21,145 bases of DNA from CAZFUY01 sp964522445. Lineage in GTDB: Bacteria; Pseudomonadota; Gammaproteobacteria; SZUA-229. Below, piece by piece: positions 1-7,786 of the stretch. The translations under genes were made by a program, and so were the position numbers. The stretch lies in contig CAZFUY010000051.1 in assembly GCA_964522445.1 (NCBI GenBank), positions 1 through 21,145 on the forward strand, written 5' to 3'. Numbering within the stretch: the stretch's first letter is position 1; each line of letters starts with the position of its first letter. The notes beneath the pieces are model-generated. The model saw only the letters and a program-made list of their open reading frames with translations, made no database searches and was not told where the DNA came from.

Positions 1-34
1 TAAAATTTTAGTGCATTTTTCTTTCGCGCCTCTA

Positions 35-49
35 TCGTGCAAAGGTCTC
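35..49. repeat. Solo MITE/IS terminal repeat at left edge
   Basis: TCGTGCAAAGGTCTC is identical to the right terminal repeat of the complete element at 8428-8587. The bases to its left (1-34) do not match the interior of the other two copies. This is therefore either the right end of a different, perhaps longer, element running out of the window or a degraded remnant. The rest of 1-97 is AT-rich and holds no gene that I can see. Confidence 0.6.
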
Positions 50-97
50 AATTTAAATTATAATTTAATTATTCTTTTAAATTTTTTGGTCGATGAT

Positions 98-1807
98 TTA
101 ATTTTGTTTCCCCGGTAACATTACACCGCCCATAGCAGGCTCTCCGCTACCATGCGAAAATGCATGTGATAAATAATCCGGTGACTCTTCGCCTAATAAA
201 TGATAAAGATTACTCAGGTGCATTCTGTACTGTTCATCAAATGACTCTACTGAATCAGATGGATTGTAATCACCAAACCACCAAAACCAGTCTGAGCCTT
301 CACAAATAGCCAGTTGATATTCTGCTCGTGTTATTTCTTCAGCCGATAAACAACCACTAGAAACAACCTGATCATAAACCTGTTTGGCATCGGTTAGCAT
401 ATCCCATGCACGGTTTTTATCAGCCTCACCTATCCATGTTGAAAATGTGCCGTATACCCAGCTACCTGCAACCATTTCTGATAGTTGTGTTGTTTGTGAA
501 TACTGATCTAAATAATCACTGTAGGTTGTTAAATTAATAACTCTGTTTTCTGATAATTTTTTATATAAAGCGGATAAAAAATAATACGCATTTTCAGGAT
601 AATATTCCCATGCATTTTCTCCATCTAATATAATAGAGACAATGGCATCAGGATTATCTGCACAGGATTCAGCAATTGTTTCCAGGTGATTAGCTAAATT
701 AGCCACTGCATCATCCGCATGCCAGTCTGAATATTTAAAACCAATTAAATCAGACAGGCCATCATCTCTAAAAAAACAGGTCGCTGAATTATTTTTGTAT
801 TGATAGGCCCCATGAATACAGGTTTTATGTTCAAGCTCTGATTTTGTTAAAGAATTTCTCAACACTGTTTCGCCACTGGCTAACCAGCGTATACCCATAT
901 CTGATAATAATTCTACTGTTGCGCCACTCACGCTACCTTCAGAGGGCCAGCAGCCACTGGGGGTAAAACCAAAATATTTTTTAAAGGTTTCAATTCCCTG
1001 TTGCATGTGCCATCGACTACGTGCTTCTCCTCCGGGGTATTTTTTTACCACAGGTAAACGTGCATCAGGCATGGCATCTCTGGTACTTTCGATATCTAAT
1101 AATAAAGGCACAATAGGATGCGCATAAGGTGTCATGGATAATTCTATTTGCTTTTTTTCTGCCAGTTTTTTATATCGTTCAATAACGGTAGAAATAAGCT
1201 CATAAATAAGCTCAACTAAAAGGCGACGATCATGTACTGTAAACATGCTGCCTTTTTTCATTAATGATTTAACACGCGAATCTTTTCTACGCACAGTTTC
1301 AGCAATCCATGCCAGATGATACCAGACTAATAAATCAGCCAGATATTGATCATCATAATAGTTAAGAATTTCTGGATCTTCTAAAACAGCTTTTGCCATA
1401 TTAGCCAGTTTTTTAAAATGATCAAAGCGATCAATCAATCGGTGTTCATTGGCACGCAAACATTCTTTGATGAGGGATATTCGTTTTTGAGGATTTTTGG
1501 GAATAACCGCCTCAGCCAGTGATCTTAATAAAGGATCACGAAGCGCATTACCATGATGTAGATAACCATCAAGCTGCTGACTGTAATCATCAATCTGTTC
1601 CAGTAATATTGGCGCAAAATTTATTACAGCTTTGGCTTTAGGCATTGCTTCCAGGTGAGCGGCCATATCCACATAATCTTTTATGGTATGTAAATATGTC
1701 CAGGGCAAACAAAACTCACCATTACGCAGATCCCGGTATTCTGGCTGATGCATATGCCAGTAGAGAACAACATTTAATGGTGATTTGTTCTCTACTTTAT
1801 CGGACAT
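98..1807 (-). CDS. Glycoside hydrolase family 57 protein (alpha-amylase/glucanotransferase type)
   Basis: A 569-residue cytosolic protein with no signal peptide. The N-terminal YWHMHQPEYRD is the typical GH57 opening motif. GCWPSEGSVS places the probable catalytic nucleophile at Glu290, and LDGENAWEYYPEN places the probable acid/base at Asp395. GH57 enzymes cleave or transfer alpha-1,4 or alpha-1,6 glucan bonds with retention of configuration. Which reaction this one catalyses cannot be read from the sequence. Its ATG lies inside the end of glgC (11-nt overlap), with an AGGAA sequence about 8 nt upstream, so translation is probably coupled to glgC. That context points to glycogen or maltodextrin remodelling. 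The family call is firm; the substrate is inferred. Confidence 0.9.
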   Translation of the reverse strand: MSDKVENKSPLNVVLYWHMHQPEYRDLRNGEFCLPWTYLHTIKDYVDMAAHLEAMPKAKAVINFAPILLEQIDDYSQQLDGYLHHGNALRDPLLRSLAEAVIPKNPQKRISLIKECLRANEHRLIDRFDHFKKLANMAKAVLEDPEILNYYDDQYLADLLVWYHLAWIAETVRRKDSRVKSLMKKGSMFTVHDRRLLVELIYELISTVIERYKKLAEKKQIELSMTPYAHPIVPLLLDIESTRDAMPDARLPVVKKYPGGEARSRWHMQQGIETFKKYFGFTPSGCWPSEGSVSGATVELLSDMGIRWLASGETVLRNSLTKSELEHKTCIHGAYQYKNNSATCFFRDDGLSDLIGFKYSDWHADDAVANLANHLETIAESCADNPDAIVSIILDGENAWEYYPENAYYFLSALYKKLSENRVINLTTYSDYLDQYSQTTQLSEMVAGSWVYGTFSTWIGEADKNRAWDMLTDAKQVYDQVVSSGCLSAEEITRAEYQLAICEGSDWFWWFGDYNPSDSVESFDEQYRMHLSNLYHLLGEESPDYLSHAFSHGSGEPAMGGVMLPGKQN

Positions 1808-3068
1808 GATGCAGTTCCTGGCCCAACATTTCTGGAGTGACCAAAACTACGCCATTGGGTGACACATAAAAACGATTTTTATCGTCTTCTGTACTCACAC
1901 CGATTTTTGTACCTTCTGGAATACGACAGCCTTTATCAATAACGGCATTTCTAATGGTGCAATGCTTACCAATAACAACTTCAGGCAACGCAACAGTTGA
2001 TTCAATAAGTGAATAATCATCCACACAGACATTTGAAAATAACAGCGAATGTCGAACGACTGATCCCGATATAATACAACCACCAGAAACCATTGAGTCA
2101 ACCGCCATGCCTCTTCTATCTTTATCATCAAAAATAAATTTAGCGGGCGGCAATTGTTCCTGATAAGTCCAGATGGGCCATTCATTATCATATAAATTCA
2201 AATCAGGTGTTACGCCAATCAATTCCAGGTTAGCTTCCCAAAAGGCATCCACTGTGCCGACATCTCGCCAGTAAGATTGTTCGCCACTTTGCACATCACG
2301 GAAAGGAAAAGAAAATACTCTGTATTTATCAATCGCACCGGGAATAATATCTTTTCCAAAATCACGAGAAGAATCGGGAGTGTCACAATCTTTTATTAGT
2401 TGCTCAAATAGAAAATCTGTATTAAACACATAAATCCCCATAGAACACAGGGCACTATCCTCACTACCTGGCATAGGTTCAGGATGTTCTGGTTTTTCAA
2501 GAAAGCTGTGAATACGGCCATCTTTTTCTGTACCTAATACACCAAAAGCCTTTGCTGTTTCGATAGGCACTTCTATACAGCCAACAGTAATATCTGCCTG
2601 TTTTTCTACATGCTCTGCAATCATTGCGCCATAATCCATTTTATAAATATGATCACCTGCAAGAATAAGCACATATTTGGGCGCATGAGATCGAATAATA
2701 TCCATGTTCTGGAAAATCGAATCCGCTGTACCTGCATACCAGGAGGCTTCATCAACTCGTTGCTGTGCCGGCAATAATTCCACAAACTCACCATACTCAC
2801 TGCGCAAATGACCCCAGCCCTGCTGGATATGAGTAATTAAGGAATGGGCTTTATACTGAGTAATGACACCTATACGCCGGATGCCTGAATTTACACAGTT
2901 TGATAAGGGAAAATCGATAATTCTAAATTTACCGCCGAAAGGAACTGAGGGTTTTGCTCGCCACTGGGTCAGTTGCATAAGCCTTGAACCTCTGCCACCG
3001 GCCATTATTAAAGCTAATGTATCTCTTGTTAGTCGACTTACAAATCTAAGCGAACATTGTGATCTCAT
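1797..3068 (-). CDS. glgC: Glucose-1-phosphate adenylyltransferase (ADP-glucose pyrophosphorylase)
   Basis: A 423-residue enzyme (E. coli GlgC is 431) that makes ADP-glucose from ATP and glucose-1-phosphate, the committed step of bacterial glycogen synthesis. The nucleotidyltransferase signature LIMAGGRGSRL is followed by QWRAKPSVPFGGKFRIIDF, the WYAGTADSIFQN segment, ILAGDHIYKMDY and YWRDVGT. The C-terminal third is the left-handed beta-helix region (SGGCIISGSVV, LPEVVIGKHC) ending in GVVLVTPEML, as in the E. coli enzyme. The ATG at 3068 has an AGGGA ribosome site 7 nt upstream. It is the first gene of a leftward pair with the GH57 gene and is divergent from glgB. By family knowledge it should be allosterically controlled; no effector residues were assigned here. 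Confidence 0.97.
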   Translation of the reverse strand: MRSQCSLRFVSRLTRDTLALIMAGGRGSRLMQLTQWRAKPSVPFGGKFRIIDFPLSNCVNSGIRRIGVITQYKAHSLITHIQQGWGHLRSEYGEFVELLPAQQRVDEASWYAGTADSIFQNMDIIRSHAPKYVLILAGDHIYKMDYGAMIAEHVEKQADITVGCIEVPIETAKAFGVLGTEKDGRIHSFLEKPEHPEPMPGSEDSALCSMGIYVFNTDFLFEQLIKDCDTPDSSRDFGKDIIPGAIDKYRVFSFPFRDVQSGEQSYWRDVGTVDAFWEANLELIGVTPDLNLYDNEWPIWTYQEQLPPAKFIFDDKDRRGMAVDSMVSGGCIISGSVVRHSLLFSNVCVDDYSLIESTVALPEVVIGKHCTIRNAVIDKGCRIPEGTKIGVSTEDDKNRFYVSPNGVVLVTPEMLGQELHHVR

Positions 3069-3168
3069 CTGTTTTTCCCTTATAGGTTATAGCTTCAATT
3101 TATCATTTATTTTATAAGTATAAGTTTATCAAACTGTGTCAGAGTTAGCTGATTAGTTTAGACTATCT

Positions 3169-3317
3169 GAGACCTTTTCACGAAATAAAATTATACCGAT
3201 TTCATCGTCATTTCTGCACGCTTCTAGCAGGAATCCAGCATCTTTCAGGATTAAAGTCACTGGATTCCGGCTCAAAAGCATACCGGAATGACAAAAAACA
3301 TTTCATGCAAAATGTTC
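3169..3317. mobile_element. Degraded MITE copy in the glgC-glgB divergent region
   Basis: A 149-bp element starting GAGACCTTTTCACGA and ending with the decayed partner TCATGCAAAATGTTC. It is flanked on both sides by TATCT (3164-3168 and 3318-3322), consistent with a 5-bp target-site duplication. The interior carries short hairpins such as TTCTGC/GCAGGAA, TCCAG/CTGGA and TTCCGG/CCGGAA, and resembles the interior of the copy at 8428-8587. It codes for nothing. It occupies much of the 364-bp gap between glgC and glgB, where both promoters must lie. I could not pick a convincing -35/-10 pair for either gene. Confidence 0.75.
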
Positions 3318-3432
3318 TATCTATTACAAAAATATTTATCCAGAAATTCTATATATTGTTATCATAGCGCAATATAAATATGTGATGATTGCGCAAAATC
3401 ATAATAGATTGATGATAAACAACAAAATTGAA

Positions 3433-5619
3433 ATGATTAAAAAAACAGTTAAAAAAACCTTAACGGATGGCCAGCTCAAAATATCTAATGCCCGCCATCA
3501 CAATCCCTTTGAAGTCCTGGGTCTGCACCATAGCAAGACTCACTCAACTGTTTGTGTCTTTGCACCCAATACACAAAGCCTGTTTATCACTCCTGGCAAT
3601 ATTGAACTCACTCGATTACCCGGTAGTGATTTTTTTGAATGGTCGGGTGATAAAAAAGTTGTTCCTGCTCAATACCAGTTAAAACGTATTGATGGATCAG
3701 GTTTTGAATCTGTTTATTATGACCCCTACTGTTTTTCTCCACAGCTCTCAGAATTTGATCTCCATTTATTTGGTGAAGGTAAGCACTGGCATATTTACCG
3801 TATTTTAGGCGCTCACACTCACACAGTTAATGGCATTACTGGCATTCTATTTGCCACCTGGGCACCCAGTGCTGAGCATGTTAGCGTCATTGGTGACTTT
3901 AATGGCTGGGATGGTCGATGTCATGCTATGCGTAATAGAGGCAACAGTGGTGTTTGGGAATTATTTATTCCCGGTCTTGATATCGGCACTTTATATAAAT
4001 TTGAAATACGCAATATTAATAGCGGACAGGTTGTTGAAAAAACCGACCCCTATGGTCAACAATTTGAGCTTCGCCCTAAAACAGCATCCATTGTTACTAA
4101 AGAAAACAAATATAACTGGCAAGACAATAACTGGATGCAGCAACGCCAGAAGCATGACTGGTTACATCAACCACTTTCCATTTATGAAATACATCTAAGT
4201 TCATGGCAAAAAGATAATGAAGGTAATTTTTTAAACTACCGTGAAATTGCCCATCGTTTAGTGGACTATATCCAGCAAACGGGTTTTACACATATAGAAT
4301 TATTACCCATCACTGAGCATCCACTGGATGCCTCATGGGGCTATCAGACCACAGGCTATTTTGCACCCACCAGCCGTTTTGGCACAGTGGACGACTTTCA
4401 CTATTTTGTTGATTATCTGCATCAACATAACATTGGCATATTACTGGACTGGGTACCTGCTCACTTTCCAAAAGACGCTCATGGACTGGCTAACTTTGAT
4501 GGCAGCGCACTTTACGAACATGAAGACCCTCGCAAAGGCGAACACCGCGACTGGGGCACATTAATTTATAATTATGGCCGTAATGAAGTTAAAAACTTTT
4601 TACTTTCCAGCGCCCTGTTCTGGTTAGAAGAATTTCATCTTGATGGCCTGCGCGTTGATGCAGTGGCTTCAATGTTGTATCTGGATTACTCCCGCGAAGA
4701 TCATGACTGGATTCCCAATATTCACGGTGGCAATGAAAACATCGAAGCCATTAATTTTTTCCGCGAATTAAATACCGTAACTCACGCAGAACATCCGGGC
4801 ACAATGGTTATCGCCGAAGAATCAACCGCCTGGCCTCAGGTGACTCGCCCAACAGATATTGGCGGCCTCGGCTTTTCCATGAAATGGAATATGGGCTGGA
4901 TGCATGACAATTTAGATTACATGTCAAAAGATCCAGTACACCGACATTATCATCACAGCAAACTCACCTTTGGGCTTTTATATTTATTCAGTGAGAATTT
5001 TGTTTTACCTTTTTCACACGATGAAGTGGTGCATGGAAAATCATCCATGCTCTACAAAATGCCAGGTGATGAATGGCAACGTTTTGCAAATTTACGTTTG
5101 CTATATACCTATATGTTTACCTATCCAGGTAAAAAACTTTTATTTATGGGTTGTGAATTTGCTCAGGGCGATGAATGGAATCACGAAAAAGAACTGGACT
5201 GGTATGTGCTGCAATACCCTTCACATCATGGCATTAAACAACTTGTTGGTGATTTGAATTCACTTTATAAAGAACACAGCGCATTACATTATTACGATTT
5301 TGAACCACAGGGTTTTGAATGGCTTGACTGTAATGACACCGATCAATCTGTGTTGTCTTATATGCGCCACAGTGGTGACGAAACAATTATAACTGTATTA
5401 AACTTTACACCTGTACCCAGAGAAAATTATCGCATCGGCGTACCCGATGCAGGCACTTATGCAGAAATTTTAAATTCTGATTCTGAGTATTATCACGGCA
5501 GCAATATAAGTAATGGCGTAGACATTCATTCAGATAATATTTCATGGATGAATAAACCACATTCAATAACGCTAACTTTACCGCCTTTAGCAGGTGTTGT
5601 GATTCGTAAAAAAACATAA
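3433..5619 (+). CDS. glgB: 1,4-alpha-glucan branching enzyme
   Basis: A GH13 enzyme that moves alpha-1,4 chain segments to alpha-1,6 positions in glycogen. An N-terminal branching-enzyme domain (NPFEVLGLH) and a CBM48 domain (WAPSAEHVSVIGDFNGWDG) precede the catalytic barrel. Its motifs are DWVPAHF, DGLRVDAVAS (nucleophile Asp409), VIAEESTAW (acid/base Glu462) and LPFSHDEVVHGKSS, with a C-terminal all-beta domain. With the ATG at 3433 the protein is 728 residues and the catalytic residues fall 4 from E. coli GlgB Asp405/Glu458, so I prefer this start. In-frame alternatives are GTG 3382, ATG 3385 and ATG 3412 (up to 745 residues). None has a clear ribosome site. It is followed by glgA in the same direction. 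Confidence 0.96.
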   Translation: MIKKTVKKTLTDGQLKISNARHHNPFEVLGLHHSKTHSTVCVFAPNTQSLFITPGNIELTRLPGSDFFEWSGDKKVVPAQYQLKRIDGSGFESVYYDPYCFSPQLSEFDLHLFGEGKHWHIYRILGAHTHTVNGITGILFATWAPSAEHVSVIGDFNGWDGRCHAMRNRGNSGVWELFIPGLDIGTLYKFEIRNINSGQVVEKTDPYGQQFELRPKTASIVTKENKYNWQDNNWMQQRQKHDWLHQPLSIYEIHLSSWQKDNEGNFLNYREIAHRLVDYIQQTGFTHIELLPITEHPLDASWGYQTTGYFAPTSRFGTVDDFHYFVDYLHQHNIGILLDWVPAHFPKDAHGLANFDGSALYEHEDPRKGEHRDWGTLIYNYGRNEVKNFLLSSALFWLEEFHLDGLRVDAVASMLYLDYSREDHDWIPNIHGGNENIEAINFFRELNTVTHAEHPGTMVIAEESTAWPQVTRPTDIGGLGFSMKWNMGWMHDNLDYMSKDPVHRHYHHSKLTFGLLYLFSENFVLPFSHDEVVHGKSSMLYKMPGDEWQRFANLRLLYTYMFTYPGKKLLFMGCEFAQGDEWNHEKELDWYVLQYPSHHGIKQLVGDLNSLYKEHSALHYYDFEPQGFEWLDCNDTDQSVLSYMRHSGDETIITVLNFTPVPRENYRIGVPDAGTYAEILNSDSEYYHGSNISNGVDIHSDNISWMNKPHSITLTLPPLAGVVIRKKT

Positions 5620-5630
5620 TTATTTTAACA

Positions 5631-5702
5631 GGTGTCGGAGTCAAAGTTGACTGCTTTTATTCTCAACCTGACATATTAGCAAGCAACTTTGACTCCGACA
5701 CC
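5631..5702. repeat. Perfect 19-bp inverted repeat between glgB and glgA
   Basis: The arms GGTGTCGGAGTCAAAGTTG (5631-5649) and its exact reverse complement (5684-5702) enclose a 34-nt spacer. This fills nearly all of the 94-bp glgB-glgA gap and ends 11 nt before the glgA ATG. There is no T-tract of the kind that follows an intrinsic terminator. It looks like a dispersed REP-like or MITE-like repeat; only one copy occurs in the window. In RNA it would form a strong hairpin able to affect glgB/glgA read-through or message stability. Confidence 0.9.
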
Positions 5703-5713
5703 AAAGCAAAAAA

Positions 5714-7183
5714 ATGGCTAAAGAGATGAATAAAATACTCTACATAAGCAGTGAAGCATTTCCGCTAATTAAAACCGGTGGCCTCGGCGATGTTGCAGGC
5801 AGCCTACCCCGCGCATTACAGAAAAACAAACAGAATGTTCGTTTATTATTACCTGCATATAAAACTATTTTAGATACATTAAAGAAACCAAAAGTTGTTT
5901 CAGAACACTTTCATTACGGCCAGCACATCCGCCTTTTAGAAACCACTCTGCCCGGCACAAAAGTAAAAACCTGGCTAGTGGATTGCCCTGCTGCATTTGA
6001 CCGACCCGGCAATCCATATTTAGATAAAACAGGTAAACCCTGGCACGATAATGCTTTTCGTTTTGCTCTATTTTCGCAGGTTGCTGTTGATATATCACTT
6101 AACCGTTGTGGGCTGGACTGGCAGGCAGATGTCGTTCATTGCAATGACTGGCAAAGCGCTTTAGTACCTGCTCTGCTGGAAACATTTCCTGAACGTCCTG
6201 CTACTGTATTTACGATTCATAATCTGGCCTATCAGGGAACTTTCCCCACTCAAACTTTTTTTGACCTTGGTCTGCCCTTTGAATTATGGGGCATGCATGG
6301 CCTGGAATTTCATAACCAGTTTTCATTTATTAAAGGTGGTTTAGTATTTGCAGATCGAATAAACACCGTAAGCCCAACCTATGCTGAAGAAATTCAGCAT
6401 GCCAAGTTTGGCTACGGCCTTAATGGATTGCTTAGCCATAGAAAAGATCGACTGTCTGGCATAATTAATGGCATTGATACAGACATCTGGAATCCAGGTA
6501 CAGACCCTCTACTGGAACAAAACTACAACCGCCGTAGCCTGTCTAAAAAACAGATTAATAAAATAAAACTGCAAAAACAGTTAAAACTACCCATCAAAAA
6601 GAAAATACCTTTAATTGGTTTAATTAGCAGACTGGTAGAACAAAAAGGATTAGAAGCCATTCTTGGCAGCATGAAAAAACTGATGCAGATGCCATTACAA
6701 ATTGTCATACTTGGCACAGGCGAAAAAAAATATGAACAAACTTTAGTTAAGTGGGCTGACCAATATCCAGAAAAACTGGCCGTTATTATTGGTTATAACG
6801 AAGCACTTTCACATCAGATTGAAGCCGCCTCAGATATTTATCTTATGCCATCCACCTTCGAACCTTGCGGGCTTAACCAGTTATACAGTTTACGTTATGG
6901 CACATTGCCTTTAGCACGGAATGTAGGCGGTCTGGCAGATACAGTTATAGATACTACAAAGGAAACAATCAAGAATAAAACAGCGAATGGTTTTATTGTA
7001 CAGGACGATACACCCGCCGCATTAATAACAACTATGCAACGGGCTTTAAAACAATATAAAGATCAGACAACCTGGAAACAACTCCAGCTCAATGCCATGA
7101 CACCTGATCGCTCATGGAAACAAAGTGCTGAGCAATATATAGAACTGTATGGAAAAGCACTGAAAGATCAAAGAGTAAGTTAA
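5714..7183 (+). CDS. glgA: Glycogen synthase (ADP-glucose type, GT5)
   Basis: A 489-residue glycosyltransferase (E. coli GlgA is 477) that extends alpha-1,4 glucan from ADP-glucose. The N-terminal ISSEAFPLIKTGGLGDV carries the ADP-glucose-binding KTGGL (Lys20). DVVHCNDWQSALVP and FTIHNLAYQG are typical GT5 segments. C-terminal FEPCGLNQLYSLRYGTLPLAR holds the E-x7-E-like retaining GT-B motif. An ATG four codons later (5726) would put the lysine at residue 16, close to E. coli Lys15. Neither start has a well-spaced ribosome site, so the start is uncertain by 12 nt. The gene lies downstream of glgB across a 19-bp inverted repeat. Its last codons are part of a 35-bp repeat that recurs inverted at 7722-7756. 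Confidence 0.96.
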   Translation: MAKEMNKILYISSEAFPLIKTGGLGDVAGSLPRALQKNKQNVRLLLPAYKTILDTLKKPKVVSEHFHYGQHIRLLETTLPGTKVKTWLVDCPAAFDRPGNPYLDKTGKPWHDNAFRFALFSQVAVDISLNRCGLDWQADVVHCNDWQSALVPALLETFPERPATVFTIHNLAYQGTFPTQTFFDLGLPFELWGMHGLEFHNQFSFIKGGLVFADRINTVSPTYAEEIQHAKFGYGLNGLLSHRKDRLSGIINGIDTDIWNPGTDPLLEQNYNRRSLSKKQINKIKLQKQLKLPIKKKIPLIGLISRLVEQKGLEAILGSMKKLMQMPLQIVILGTGEKKYEQTLVKWADQYPEKLAVIIGYNEALSHQIEAASDIYLMPSTFEPCGLNQLYSLRYGTLPLARNVGGLADTVIDTTKETIKNKTANGFIVQDDTPAALITTMQRALKQYKDQTTWKQLQLNAMTPDRSWKQSAEQYIELYGKALKDQRVS

Positions 7184-7197
7184 GTATTTTTATTGTA

Positions 7198-7266
7198 GTA
7201 GGGTGCGCCATGCACACCATAAAAACACTAACTTATTAGGGCTCTGGTGCGCATGGCGCACCCTAC
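7198..7266. repeat. GTAGGGTGCGCC-type inverted repeat downstream of glgA
   Basis: Two 21-nt arms (7198-7218 and 7246-7266) pair with a single mismatch; the core is GTAGGGTGCGCCATGC and its complement. The loop is 27 nt. It sits 14 nt after the glgA stop and faces the end of the convergent SAP-domain gene, so it could act as a bidirectional transcription end. There is no clear T-run. A second related copy lies at 7702-7733, which suggests a dispersed repeat family. Confidence 0.85.
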
Positions 7267-7300
7267 ATTGACTTCAATCCTAAAATTAATAGACAAGCAA

Positions 7301-7507
7301 TTAAGCAACAGCCTGTTTCTTACATAACATCAAACAGTCATCACGCCAGAAACAGGTGGTTTGATCGCATTCACCTGTAGCCGGTGTAGCAAAGCAGTCA
7401 AAATTGCCTTCTGTACGTTGAATTTCATGAATTAATTTTGCCTTGGTCATTTTAGATGCCTTGATTCCATGATCTTTAGCAATAGTGCGGATTTCTTGCA
7501 TTTTCAT
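7301..7507 (-). CDS. Small SAP-domain protein with a Cys-rich tail
   Basis: A 68-residue protein. Residues about 1-32 (MQEIRTIAKDHGIKASKMTK then AKLIHEIQR) fit a SAP or Rho-N-like helix-extension-helix domain, a fold that usually binds nucleic acid. The tail has five cysteines (38, 47, 52, 58, 62) in the pattern C-x8-C-x4-C-x5-C-x3-C, which could bind a metal. An AAAGGA ribosome site precedes the ATG. The gene converges with glgA and lies between two inverted copies of a repeat. I recognise it as a short conserved type in proteobacteria but know no function. Confidence 0.8.
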   Translation of the reverse strand: MKMQEIRTIAKDHGIKASKMTKAKLIHEIQRTEGNFDCFATPATGECDQTTCFWRDDCLMLCKKQAVA

Positions 7508-7701
7508 ATTGTTTTCCTTTTCTATGGTTAAACCACAGTAATTTCATTAGCTTAGCGACTATTTGTTACATTTTAATTTCAGTTACTGGAAATAATTTCT
7601 GTAAGCAAACAGGTAATATTCCATTTATTATTATTTTTTATGTTTTTAGACCAGGAATTGGTAAATGTCCAGGGAATCTCTGATTAAACCTGATTAATAA
7701 A

Positions 7702-7756
7702 GTGGGGCGCACTGCGCGCACGGCGCACCCTACTCTGATAAAAATACTTAACTTAC
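7702..7756. repeat. Second GTAGGGTGCGCC-type repeat with glgA-tail homology
   Basis: 7702-7733 is an imperfect hairpin ending in GGCGCACCCTAC. On the reverse strand, 7722-7756 matches 7175-7209 at 32 of 35 positions, including the 19-nt stretch that in glgA covers the last codons and stop. The pair is inverted, about 510 bp apart, and brackets the SAP-domain gene. The rest of 7508-7786 holds no gene that I can see. Confidence 0.85.
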
Positions 7757-7786
7757 TGGCATTGCAGTTAAGATCACAATCATAAT

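Noticed and set aside
53..68. 16-bp AT-only palindrome TTAAATTATAATTTAA
   Set aside because: Such palindromes are expected in very AT-rich spacers, and there is no GC stem or T-tract to support a terminator.
3830..5257. Alternative-frame stretches inside glgB
   Set aside because: They overlap the conserved GH13 sequence in another frame and show no protein-like motifs.
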